Notes under the pieces: model-generated
What the model saw: the letters and a program-made list of their open reading frames with translations, nothing else
Told to the model about the DNA's origin: nothing
Databases searched by the model: none
NCBI GenBank assembly: GCA_009760855.2
Contig: WPIO01000014.1
Location: 6,733,501 to 6,797,500, forward strand
Reading direction: 5' to 3'
DNA from: Cristatella mucedo
Taxonomy: Eukaryota > Bryozoa > Phylactolaemata > Cristatellidae
DNA: 64,000 nt
Part shown: positions 23,802 through 45,300 of the stretch, in pieces
Layout of the letters: each line of letters opens with the position of its first letter
Position numbering within the stretch: position 1 is the first letter of the stretch
Position numbers and translations under genes: made by a program

Positions 23802-25000
23802 TTAAGGCACGGCACTGTCGCAGGCTGGGGTATGCATAAACGAAACCACAATACCGACGGTCTTTTTCAAAGAAACCGCCAAATTTCGCTATGTAACAAA
23901 CATGCCAGTACCAAGAATCTCACTAATCGCAAAGGCTTTCCTAAAAGCTCAGCGGGACATTCGAGTTCAACTAGTTTTGTTTGTTAAAAGGTCTCAAACA
24001 AACTCGCTTTGATCATTTGCCAGTGAAGGAGATGGATGAAAAAGGAAAGGTTCGATCAGGTCGAAGGCAGGCAGAAAAAACTGCCGCTTAGCCATTAGCC
24101 ATATATCATTAAGTTTAAATTGCACACGGTTGTGCTCTGATTTGATAACGGCTGGCAAACGCTGATAATACCATCCGCATTATGCCATGTTACACGACTG
24201 ATAAAAGTGAAAGCCACATTTCATATATCAAGATAGGGCCATAGTAATAGTTTCATCCTGGCGTATGCATGCTAACCATACTTGCTTGGTGTGTGGCTTC
24301 ATACCACTCCACAAATGGTTAGAGGTAAGAGCGTACTGAATCATTGGAGAATCAACAGGATTATAAATCGAGATAAAAGCTCTTACTTGAGGATATTGTA
24401 TGGACAGATGCTGCTTAGTGATCAGAAGATGTAAATTTAAGGAGCAAGGATATGAAATCCTTCTAAGCAAAAGCAACAAGCACTGTTGCTGCACCCTCAG
24501 AAAACTACCTCATATCACTAAGAAAACTACAGCTGCAACATTATTACTGCTAATGGTCCAAGCAGAAGTAAAGGAAATCCATCTTCACAATGAATGGCAG
24601 ACCAGCCAGTATTAGTATTGTAAGCTCTGTTTCAGTGACAGAAATCGATAAGTCTGTTCAATAAGCTTTTGTCAGAGCTGGTTGTAATTTACTCTCCATT
24701 TATTGCCACTTATCATTACCCCTTGAAATTCGCTATGGTCAGAACACGTGATCGTGGTCATTAATACCTTTGCTAAAAGGGTACACCAAAGTGCGTGGAA
24801 GACAAGCAGGTAAAGCAAAAGACACGTCGAGTGACATAATGACAGCCATTATAAAAAATCTAGAGAGAGAGATATATATATGTGTGTGTGTGGGGAGGGA
24901 AGGGGAGGATGGATGGATGGAGCTACCTTCGAACAATTGAATGTCACATATGTTCAACATTGGACTGGATAACATCTCCCACACATTAGTAAAGGTGTAC
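23802..25000. other. unassigned
   Basis: AT-rich. Contains (GA)n/(AT)n/(GT)n at 24862-24893 and (GGAT)n at 24905-24920. No gene was recognised. It probably includes part of the LAS1L 3' region. Confidence 0.35.
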
Positions 25001-25044
25001 TGATTCAACAGCCTCATTCACATTTATTCCACAAGTCTTGTTAC

Positions 25045-25086
25045 CAATATGGTGAAGCCCACTTGGTGCCAGAAGACGGCTTTCAA
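25045..25086 (-). CDS. possible LAS1L exon 9 (42 bases)
   Basis: An acceptor (CTTTTTCTGTAG) and a donor (ATATTG|GTAACAAG) flank 42 bases that keep the phase of exon 8 and would add VESRLLAPSGLHHI. The stretch is too short to show homology and lies just right of a SINE-B stub at about 25000-25022, so it may be chance. Confidence 0.3.
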
Positions 25087-25224
25087 CTACAGAAAAAGAC
25101 GCTCAAGATTTCGGCACCCTATGTACATGTTCTTACTTATGCAAAATATTATTGCCAGGAAATTTTTTTTGCCGGGCCACTGCTATTTTTGCCTAACCTT
25201 CTTATTTGAAGCGAACGGTACTGG

Positions 25225-25345
25225 GTCCATAAATAAATAAATAAATATAATTAATTGTACAAGCGCCCTAAGAGAACTTAATCTTCATCCAGGCGCTTTA
25301 AAAATGCCCAAGCGGTCGAACCCACGACCTTGGTCGTTAGCTGCA
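25225..25345 (-). mobile_element. SINE-A
   Basis: (AAAT)n tail, then TGTACAAGCGCCCTAAGAGA, CTTCATCCAGGCGCTTTAAA, and head CCACGACCTTGGTCGTTA. Confidence 0.8.
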
Positions 25346-25407
25346 GAAGAGGCTCACTGTCTATCACCCCCCCCCACTCACCCCACTTACAGCAGGTAAA
25401 CGTCTCA

Positions 25408-25482
25408 AGGAGGACTCGAGACCACGACCTGGAGCACAAAGTGTGAGTACCTTGACCCTAGGTCAAGGCCCGGTGGCTTGCC
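25408..25482 (-). mobile_element. SINE tRNA-like head fragment
   Basis: GGACTCGAGACCACGACCTG and AGTACCTTGACCCTAGGTCA match the shared head in reverse. Confidence 0.5.
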
Positions 25483-25581
25483 TACTCGGTCACGATCAGG
25501 TGACACACCTGCCCGAAGAAGGACAAAGACACGATGCAGACTCCAGTGAGTTTGATGAAGCACACAAAGTGCATCACGTAC

Positions 25582-36136
<10,555 letters not shown>

Positions 36137-36190
36137 ATTTGCCGTGCGAAGGTACGACACCTGACGTAAGCAGCCGCGAGGACACAATTT
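36137..36190 (-). promoter_or_regulatory. putative LAS1L 5' leader/promoter-proximal region
   Basis: GC-rich sequence directly upstream of the LAS1L ATG with a CRE-like TTACGTCAG. Inferred from position only; no TATA box is evident. Confidence 0.3.
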
Positions 36191-36574
36191 GAGTTTAAAT
36201 GTAGTGTACAATTCGATAGTTTTAATATAGAGCATTTTAACCAAGTAATCCCTCACGTTGAGATACCTCTGTTGTCTCTAATGGATAAAGAGGATTCCGT
36301 GACTTCTTTTAGGAGATAAAAAGCGCCGCCTGACCTCCGCACTTCAAGCGCATCATAGAGATTAGTGGGTAGCAAGCAGGTCGATGGCTGGTGCCGACAT
36401 TTCCGGGATCCCCGGTAACCAATCGCGTGTAACGGTTTGCGCCGCATTAGATTCGTCTGTAAAGCAGCCCTATATTAATTCGCTCGGGCACTGCACCAAT
36501 TTAGAAAATGATCACGCTGGATGAGTACGATGCTGGATATGCAGGAAGTTCAAGCTATTGTAAGAGCATTTATA

Positions 36575-36665
36575 AAAATAATAATAACAAATATAATTAA
36601 TCTGTATAGAACCCTGGACGAAATGAATCTATGTTTCAGGTGTTTCACATATCCCGCACGATTCT
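36575..36665 (-). mobile_element. SINE-A tail fragment
   Basis: ATAATTAATCTGTATAGAAC, then GATGTTTCAG-like sequence GTTTCAGGTGTTTCACATAT, aligned with other SINE-A tails. Confidence 0.5.
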
Positions 36666-36685
36666 GGCAAACGATCTCGGTCGAA

Positions 36686-37310
36686 AATTATTAATACATT
36701 TGATATAGCGCCCTTAGAGAACTCAATCTCTTTCTAGGCGCTTTAAATTTGCTGCAAAAGAAGCACGATCGAATGGCTAGTGGTAGCATGCTCAATAAAC
36801 AACAAGAACAACATGATTAGGGGTAACATGCACAGAGTCAGCATGCAAGTATGGTCAGTGGCAGCATGCAATAGTGCCAGCGCTCATAAGCACATAAAGA
36901 ACGAATCGCATGGACCCACTAAATGCTGCGATAGATAGGCATGTTTCTATTTTCTTTTTGAATGTGGTCAAGTCAGGGAATGTCGTGACGTAAGTTGGAA
37001 GTGAGATCCAGGCTTTGAAAACATACGAACTAAAGGCACAGTCTCCAAAATATTTGAGGTTTTTACGAGGTATAGGTAAACGGTTAGATTCCGAAAAACG
37101 AGTGGTACGATGCTTAGCCTGGTGGGGGAGAAGATCTGACAGGTAGGCTGGAGTCAAAGAAAGAAGAGATCTAAAGGGAGTGAAATAACTTTGAAGTCGA
37201 TGCGTTGCTTGAATGCGAGCGAGCGCAGGTCGGTGAGACGTGGTGTGATGTGTCAACTTCGACGCTCACGACAGACAAGGCTAGCTACAGAGTTTTGCAC
37301 AAGCTGTAAG
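36686..37310 (-). mobile_element. L2-A LINE 3' part
   Basis: Tail TTGATATAGCGCCCTTAGAG, full 3' UTR, and the end of ORF2 in reverse (minus frame with [20 protein letters not shown]-like block near 37190). Truncated at the 5' end near 37310. Confidence 0.88.
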
Positions 37311-37317
37311 AACCTGA

Positions 37318-37376
37318 GTACATTGACCTCGGTAGTTAAAGGCGAATAACTTAAGCCCCTCGGGATAAACTACTAA
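37318..37376 (-). mobile_element. SINE tRNA-like head fragment
   Basis: GACCTCGGTAGTTAAAGGCG and CTTAAGCCCCTCGGGATAAA match the SINE-A head in reverse. Confidence 0.5.
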
Positions 37377-37399
37377 GGCTAAAAATATATAACCATTAG

Positions 37400-37515
37400 C
37401 ATACCACACTAAGAGAACTTAATCTCTATCCAGACGCTTTCGTGTATGCTGCACGGCTCAAGTCCTCGAACCAGGTTGTTAAAGGCCAACACCTTACCAG
37501 TGGCTAAACTAAATC
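37400..37515 (-). mobile_element. SINE-A
   Basis: AAGAGAACTTAATCTCTATC, CAGACGCTTTCGTGTATGCT, head AACACCTTACCAGTGGCTAA. Confidence 0.8.
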
Positions 37516-37764
37516 GCGCTTGAGACTGAAACCGGTAAACGTTTGCATGAAGCAGCTGAATTAGGTAGAGTGTCACTTCTTGTTTTGCTCGATCGTTCGG
37601 CAGCTTTTGATACCATCAATCACAAAGTTCTTCTAGAGCGCCTCTCATCTCGCCTGGGCATCATTGGCACTGCTTTGCAATGGTTCGGGTCCTATCTTAG
37701 TGGGAGACTCCAGAGTATTGACGTGAATGGACTAAGATCATCCGAGGTACCTCTGAAATATGGG

Positions 37765-38920
37765 AAGACAGCCTCTACAGCTAGCCATCACATCCGATCC
37801 CTATCCAAGATTAGGAGGTGTCTCCCACAGTGGCTTGTAAAAAATTTAACTAGCTCTTTAGTTCTGTCCCGGCTTGATTATTGTAATTCCCTTTTGGCTG
37901 GGCTGCCAAAGAAAGCTATTATGCCACTACAGCGGACTATGAATATGGCTGCAAGGCGAGTTTTCAAGTCCCAGCGGTTTGAGCACGTGTCTCCTTTGCT
38001 GAAAGAGCTAGGGTGGTTGCCGGTTGAGCGAAGGATACAGAGCAAAGTTCTTACGCTGACCCACAAGGCCCGCCACGGCTTGGCTCCTTCGTACAAACCT
38101 TAAATCCTTTGGAGACCGTGCATTTAGTTCATATGCTCCCAAAGCCTGAAACTCCCTCCCGACCTGCGTCAAAACATCCCCTGACCTGACCACATTTAAA
38201 AGGAACCTAAAAACACACCTATTTAGGACAGCATTTAGTGGGTCCCTGTGATTCGTCCTTGATGTGCTTATGTGTGCTGACACTGTGCATGCTGCCACTA
38301 ACCACATTTGCATGCTGACGCTGTGCATGTCACCCCTAAACATATTATTCATTTCGTTTGTTTTTCAAGCATGGTTTTACTTACCATTCAATTGCATTTC
38401 ACTTTACAGCAAATGTAAAGCGCCTAGAGAGAGATTAAGTTCTCTGAGAGCGCTTTATCAAGTGATTTATTATTATTATTGTTATATTCGTACCTAGCTG
38501 AAATGCTGCATCAGTTTCAGCCTCTTCGCACCCTCAGGTCCTGTGTGGACAATAAATTAGCTGTCCCATTCTTCCGCTTAAAGACCGTTGGCGATAGAAG
38601 CTTTAGCTCTGCAGGTCCTAGACTGTGGAACTTGCTTCCACAATTCTTACGCAACGAAAACTACTCTCCTGCTGCCGGCTATGTCCCATCCTTTTCAGCG
38701 GTCCTGAGCTGCTACTTTCATGCTACTCACTACCTCAACTGCTCTCCTGACTCTGCTATGTTTCCCACTTTCTCTTCGTTGCATGAGACGAAGTCTGTTG
38801 GCTACCGAATGCGTACCGAAAGCCGCTAAGGCTGTGAGTTCGCTATACAAAACTCTCCTGCGTAACACCCACATAGTGTTTATGACTTTGTGGAGTTACA
38901 GACGAAGATACATTACATTA
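37765..38920 (+). mobile_element. L2-B LINE inserted in L2-A RT
   Basis: Codes the end of an L2-type ORF2: IRSLSKIRRCLPQWLVKNLT, LSRLDYCNSLLAGLPKKAIM, WLPVERRIQSKVLTL, then (after the nested L2-A at 38095-38493) LAEMLHQFQPLRTLRS and FSSAGPRLWNLLPQFL. It ends with the L2-B 3' UTR and ACATT tail. It replaces the L2-A frame between VPLKYG and PQGSVLG. It is the longest L2-B copy here. Confidence 0.9.
38095..38486 (+). mobile_element. L2-A LINE 3' end inside L2-B, with 7-bp target duplication
   Basis: Starts at the [10 protein letters not shown] block, carries the whole 3' UTR and (TTA)n tail, and is flanked by TTCGTAC at 38088-38094 and 38487-38493. Skipping it rejoins the L2-B frame exactly (GLAPSY to LAEML). 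Confidence 0.95.
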
Positions 38921-40110
38921 CCTCAGGGCTCCGTGCTAGGTCTGGTTCTTTTCACGGTTTATACTCTCCCTCTTGCTGATGTGATTGCGAAGCACAATCT
39001 AGACTTCCACTTTTATGCGGATGACACTCAGTTGTACCTTTGCTTTGATCCCTCCCAGCCTTCGAGCACATCGAATTCTCTCAACTCCCTTGCTACATGT
39101 ATCGATGACACCCGCACATAGAAAGCAGCAAGTTTTCTTAAATTGAATGATGATAAAACTAACTTACTAGTCATGGGAAAACCAAGTGTGATTAAGAAAC
39201 TGGAAAGGCTAATCTCAAAATTGACTCTGCCAGCATATCTCCAGTTGAATCTGCACGAAATCTATGTGTCATTTTCCAAAGGGACCTTTACGTTAGACGA
39301 CCACGTCAGCTCCGCGATCAAGTCTGCCTACTTTCAGCTACATTACGTTGCTAAAATTCGGGCTTGTTTAGATAAGGATATCACGTCTAAATTGGTCTAC
39401 GCATCTGTGACATCCCGACTTGATATCTGTAACTCACTGCTTGCTGGCCTACCGGCACGTGCAATCAGGCGATTACAGCTTGTGCAAAACTCTGCGGCTA
39501 GGCTTGTCTGTCGTGAGCGTCGCAGTTGCCACATAACACCACTTCTTGACAACCTGCTCTGGCTACCAGTCAAGCAACGGATTGACTTCAAGGTTTTGTC
39601 ACTCACTTTTTAGGTCGCTTCATTATTTAGCTCTAGCCTATCTCTCAGATCTACTCCCTCACTAAGCAGCGCATCGTACCACTCGCTTTTCGGAATCCAA
39701 CAGTTTACCAATACCTCGTAGAAACCTAAAATTCCTCTGAGCCCATGCATTTAGTTCGTATGTTCCCAAAGCCTGGAACTCCCTTTCGACTTGCGTCACA
39801 ACATTCCTTGACTTTAGCACATTTATAAAAAACTTTAAAAATAAATGCATCTATTTAGGACAGCATTTAGTGGGTGCCTCTGATTCGTCCTTGATGTGCT
39901 TATGCGTGCTGACACGGTGCATATTGCCACTAACCACACTTGCATGCTGACCCTGTGCATGTTACCCCGAATCACAATGTTCACGTTGCTAATCAAGCAT
40001 GATATCATTCTCCATTCAATCGTGTTTCCCTTTATAGCAAATGTTAAGCGCCTAGAAAGAGATTAAGTTCTCTGAGGGCGCTTTATCAAGTGCATTATTA
40101 TTATTATAAA

Positions 40111-41112
40111 GAGTACTTAAACAAAGCTGTTTAGTCGAGATGAATAACGTAAAAAACAGCTTTGCGAGTTGTCAGTGAAAAATGGGTCATCTTAAGCGTC
40201 TTATCATAAAAGTGGGTCGTCGTAAGGTTCTACCCACGATCGCGACGAGGCAGTCCAACTCTTTGCGTGGACGTGCCTACTAAAGAGGCGGCCGGCGGGT
40301 CAGGCCCACTCAGAGTGACCTGGAAAGGGGCCTGCTAGTGGCAAGCCGCCGTGCATTCCCTTTCAATCTCATACTACTACTACTACTAATATATTGTATA
40401 GCCCCCTCAGAGAGCGTAATCTCTGTCTATGTCACTACACAAATGCTAAGCCCTCCCCCTTCTAAGACTAGCTAGCCAGTGCGGTCTTCCATCCCGCATT
40501 CGCTGCTGACTCTCTAGTTATAAAATGGTAACGATTGAAGAGGCAAACAATAAGAGTAGGCACGTACGCAAATCGAACTTCCTATACTGGAACGAGAACC
40601 GAAGGCTCCAGCAGTGTTGTTACGATGCGTCAGCTATCGCACCTAAACGATAAAAATGCCCCACCCACATAAAGTGGCTAAATTAAGTAAACGGCGTCCG
40701 CAAGTTATTTGGCGCCAAATAGCTCGTTCGTTTCTAGAAAATTGAGCGCGTGGAAGGCAGGGTACATGCTCTCGCCTCAGTTAGGCGCCGACGTCAAGCG
40801 GTGCGGCGACTTCCGACTACTTCCGGGTCGAGCGTGAATTTCGAGGTCGGAAAAACCTAGACATCGACTGGGTATGCCAACTCGGTGTCTAGGTGCACCC
40901 TCACCCAAAAATTCTGGCCCGGACTTGCGTGCGTATGTCAGCTATCGAGCTGCAGCGTAGTGTTGGAATAATAATAATAATACATTCGCATTGCACCCTC
41001 GGAGAACTTAATCTTTTTCTAGGCACTTTACATAGGCGGCAATAAAAGAAAGTATTGAACCGACGTCCAAGTTGAGGATCTGCCGCCGAGGCTTTGCCAA
41101 CCAGATCAGCCG
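40111..41112 (-). mobile_element. two SINE-A/L2-tail pieces in otherwise unassigned DNA
   Basis: 40375-40455 has (CTA)n then CCCTCAGAGAGCGTAATCTC. 40968-41112 has (AAT)n, CACCCTCGGAGAACTTAATC, TTTTTCTAGGCACTTTACAT and a decayed head. The stretch between is GC-rich with no recognised feature. Confidence 0.5.
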
Positions 41113-41640
41113 ACCTTTGCTTTTTTACTTTACTTTTAAATGAAAGGTATTGCTTACGCGATAGCCATGCGTTCTTGTTAAATTACTTCGAGCTCGCGGG
41201 GCAAGGTCGCATTCCGAAACATTTGAAGACAATAAGTATAAGGCATGGTGTCGACAAAGATGAGATCAAAGTCAACAATCGCTCGACGCGAACGCAGGCG
41301 CTCGGCGAGGACGACGCAAAGTGTGCGGAAAGGTGAGCGGTGAGCGGAAAAGGCGGGACAACGCCGGCAACGCCTACATCGACGCGGACTGCTCGACCGC
41401 CGGCGCGTACAGCGCGTAAGCTACGGTTGAGCCGCCAGTTGTACATTTTTAGCAACGTTTTTACTAGTCTAGCGAGTTCAGTAAAGTTGACATTAGTCGC
41501 GTCGCGTCAGAGCGCGGATTGGGTTGGCAGCTGACGGTGCCGGCCTCAAGCCCAACTGGCAACTAGAAAGCGAAGCACTGTGCGTTCGCACAGCCTGACT
41601 TTCGCTGGACGCTCCTGTTAGCGAAATAGCTGGCCAGATG
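41113..41640. other. CpG-rich stretch, no supported gene
   Basis: Frames on both strands (80 and 90 codons) have no splice or family support. High CpG could mark a promoter or old repeat. Confidence 0.3.
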
Positions 41641-42075
41641 CAAAATAAATTAAGTTCAAATACAAAATTTAATTATAAAGAATTTAATAATAAAAAGTTT
41701 GGTATACTGCAATGAATGAGCTTCAATGATAAGAAACTTTCCGGCTGCCAATAAAAACTCGCAGTGTGCCGTTTTGGAGGGTGCATGGACATGACCGTGG
41801 TAAACGGTCCTGATGGTGCAAGGTGGTGAAACTTGCATGCCGTTTTGAGCAATTCCTTGTCTTCGAGAGGAGGCAAAGTATCAGCACTCGGAGCATTGGA
41901 GTGAAAAATCGGCTGCATAGCGAATTGATCAGTGCTACTATTTGGAAGCAAAAGATCTTTTCTTAAGAGAGTTTCCCTTAGCACAGCCTTAGCCAATATC
42001 GCCAAGTCAATCGACTTAGTGGCGAAGTCTGCACACAGTCCCATTGATAGAAAGGGGGAGCACCATTTTTCGGCA

Positions 42076-42393
42076 TCACTCGTAAGGGTATTCCTTGGGC
42101 CTGAGTCCGTTGACGGTGATAAAGTGTTCGAACTGCTTCGCCTCTGCATCTGTCATCACGCGATTTAGCATGTAGACGATGCGTCGCTGGTAACGCTTTA
42201 GTTCGATTGTCTGTTCCTTTTGTGTAGTCGCTTTCCGCTGCACGGGCAGTCGCACGACGGAGCTCTGCATGGGCAACGAGGAAGCAGGCTGCTGTCCTGC
42301 ATCGTTGTAAATGGCAGCTTTACGCAGCCCCTGCTGCTTGCTGTTTCCCACCTCCTTTAAATGGCGAAGCTTCAGCTTGATGAAGTCTTCCGA
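42076..42393 (-). CDS. unrecognised gene, last coding exon
   Basis: After acceptor CTTGCCTTTAG, 105 codons run to TGA at 42078-42076. The residues are basic and helix-forming, with SEDFIKLKLRHLKEV near the start and ELKRYQRRIVYMLNRVMTDA near the end. An ATTAAA polyadenylation-type hexamer occurs on the minus strand at 41688-41683, about 390 bases downstream. A second frame is also open here (42149-41673) and is discussed as a finding. Confidence 0.68.
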   Translation of the reverse strand, partial: SEDFIKLKLRHLKEVGNSKQQGLRKAAIYNDAGQQPASSLPMQSSVVRLPVQRKATTQKEQTIELKRYQRRIVYMLNRVMTDAEAKQFEHFITVNGLRPKEYPYE

Positions 42394-45300
42394 CTAAAGG
42401 CAAGAACCGACGTGAAGTGACGTCCGGATGACCCGACGAAACGGTTGAGCAGTTTGCTCGTCCGCATCGTTCTAGCGCTGTGTACTGCCACCGGTACAGC
42501 CTGGGGATCATACACGGCGAAGCAGGGCAGCAAGCATGTCACACTTACCTCTTCAAAGTCTTCGTCTACACAGTCGAGCACCGGCGGTGGCCTCGAGAAA
42601 CCCTTCGAATTCACTGAGCTATCTCTATGACTCGCTTCTTTCCCTAAAACGCTCGGAGGGGCCGAGCTTTGACTGCCAGCATTTCCGACGCCTGCATTTC
42701 CGTTGCCGCCCGTGGAGCGATCGCTGCACGGGCCGCCAGCGCTGGTGAAAATCGTCGATGGCACCTGATGCTGCCGCTTGCCGAGCAGGATCGGGGCCGC
42801 ACGATGACCAGTGTTCACCGGGGCCGTTCCAAGAGGGCGACCGAAGGAGTCATCCGACGGCCGCGATGAGTCGGCAATGTCGCCCACCGACAGCGAAAAA
42901 CTTCCGGTATCAAACTTGATGACGTCGATGCTGGCAGCATCCATAGCCTGGCCTACGAAGTAGAATAAAATGCAAAGAACTGTATGCTGCATATTCTGAT
43001 TAATAACTGAAAAGCCATGTAATTATGTGCTGCAAGGATGCACTTGTTAGAGAATTAAAACGAAATTAAGCTCGCCATGCACAGATGAATACTCAGAGCC
43101 AACATCATTTCAACCAACTAATATGGAGCGCTTTCAATTTTTTTTGGCACTTGCAGTTTGCATTCCGAGAGGGCTGCAATCCCGAGCACTCGATTGGGTC
43201 GCATCTGCTCATGCACTGGCTGCAGGCCCGGGACAGATAATAATACTAGTAATGCATTTGATATAGCACCTCAGAGAACTCAGTTTCTTTCTAGGCACTT
43301 TACATTTGCTGCAAAGGAAGCACTATCGAATGGATACTGGTAGTATGCTCAATAAACAGCAAAAATAACATGGTTAGGGTGTGACATGCACAGGGTCAGC
43401 ATGCAAGTTTGGTTAATAGACACCCAAAATACACAAGCAAACAGGGCTGATACAAACAGGGCGGACACACACTAGCTGATATTTATTCCACACCGGTTGA
43501 GAGAAATTCCAACATAATCACTTAGCACGTTCGGTTTAGCAGCAGCTAAACGAGCCGATTCGAACCAAGCACAATTAGAGGTCTTGAGATTAAGACTTGT
43601 GTGACTAGTCCCCACCATGGCGACTACGAGAGGGCCAAGAAACATGTTTTGACCAGCGCGCCTTCAAAACTCCGGCTGATCTTCAATCAGCCGAGCCTGC
43701 AGACTGAGAATACTGCCAAAGCACTAATTACAGGCACTTCAGAAAAGCTATGGCACGATGGCTCTTCGGCAAGCGCTGCATCTGACACTGCTGCTTTTGC
43801 TCTAGCAGCGCCAGCTCTATTCACAAGTCAATTTGCCAGCTCGCTCACTCTCTCCTCCTCCTCCTCCTCACAATATCTGCACTCGAAAACATCTCGCCTG
43901 ACCGGCTGTGCCGGACCTGCCTTTCAGACGAGCCTTTCATTGTCGTCTCCTGATGAATGCTCGCTGCACAAGGCCGCAAGCCGACTCGAAACCAAGCTCG
44001 GTGGCAGCAGGATGGTTGAAACATTCCCTTCTCGCGACGAAACATTGACAATCCACCACTCGCGGCTGCACAGAATGCACAGACAGACAGACAGTGGGCC
44101 GTACACTCATATCACTTTGGGCTCAGCAAGCGCTCTCGTTCAAGTGAAGAGCTCCTACAGACGCAGGACTGCCAGCTTCTGTAGCTAAGCAGCCACTAGT
44201 CCACTGCCGTGTGTGCCGGGGTGAGGCGCCGAGAGGCCCGAAGGAGAGGCCTCGCGAGTCGCGCCGATTGCGGAGCGGCTCACCACCAGCTCCGAGGACA
44301 TGCTGCCTCTGGCTTTGCGGCCGCGGCCTCGGGCGGCCAGAGTGTGCAGCGCTCACTGTTAGCGCTCATCGTCGTCTTCCCTCTCTTCGAGTTCGTCCCT
44401 GCTGCAGCGTCCCTACCAACAGCGGGTGAGATTGGCAGCTTCTGCCCCCCCCCCCCTTGATTCTGACCCAGATGGGGCGAGCAAGGTGGCTTAACTAGGC
44501 CGTGATAGCCCAGGAGATATGGTGCTTGCTCATCACTACCTTGGTAGTGGGTTCGAGTCTCTCAATGGGCGATTGCTTATTGCCAACTGCAAGCGGCAGA
44601 GACAGCCATTAAGGCTCTTCTGCCGCTATGCAAATGAGGCTGCTAAATCAGCTAATATTGTTCTATGTGTCACCCAACCCCCATAAATAAATATAATAAA
44701 TAAATAAAATTCATTTGTATAGCACCCCAAGAGAACTTAATCTCTATTCAGGCGCTTCACACATGCCTCGGAGCTTGAGCCCACGACTTCAGTCAGACCT
44801 TGGTCGGGGCGAGCACCTTAACCGCTAGACTAAACCAGTTAACATCGCCTATTCCCGCTGCCGTTACAAGTAAGTACAGCCTGGTGAAGGCTTGTGAGGG
44901 TACACGAGACTGGTTAGTGCAAGGTTTGACACTGATACATTTGCCTGATTGCTGCATATAAGGTACGGTAATCAGTTACACAACATAACCTACACATCTG
45001 CTCATTTGGAGCACCTTATAGACTTGCATTCTCATTTTGTCAATTTTTGCGTGCACTTTCATCGACCACAGAATACAAGCCAAACAATAGTTTGATATAC
45101 TACAGGTGTACCACGGAAGTTACACAGTCGCAGCAGTTTCAGCAGCAGCAGCAGAAGTAGCAGCAGCAACGAATTAGGAATTGAGCACTGGCCCACCGAT
45201 TGTTTGCAATTGTTTTTTTTTGCACTGCGGTTAAAATAACTCCCGGGATATAACCAAAAGCCGACAGCAGGCAACGCTGCAGCGTACGTGTTCGAGCAAT

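Larger units (their letters stand above)
37552..40110 (+). mobile_element. L2-A LINE (outer host of a three-level nest)
   Basis: Part one (37552-37764) codes GRVSLLVLLDRSAAFDTINH and RLQSIDVNGLRSSEVPLKYG. After the L2-B insertion, part two (38921-40110) resumes PQGSVLGLVLFTVYTLPLAD, FYADDTQLYLCFD (39011-39050, catalytic YADD intact), LNDDKTNLLVMGKPS, DICNSLLAGLPARAIRRL and the 3' UTR with an (ATT)n tail. 5'-truncated near 37552. An in-frame TAG near 39119 and frameshifts make it inactive. Confidence 0.9.

Noticed and set aside
24228-24494. 88-codon minus frame downstream of LAS1L
   Set aside because: Phase and acceptor do not fit exon 8 or the 25045 candidate, and its composition is not convincing.
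36855-39850. Numerous frames antisense to the LINE coding strand (e.g. 38008-38352 minus)
   Set aside because: They are shadows of the L2 ORF2 and 3' UTR on the opposite strand.
43601-44188. 195-codon plus-strand frame rich in Ser and Ala
   Set aside because: The antisense strand is also open, it lies in the intron of a better-supported minus gene, and it has no recognisable motif.
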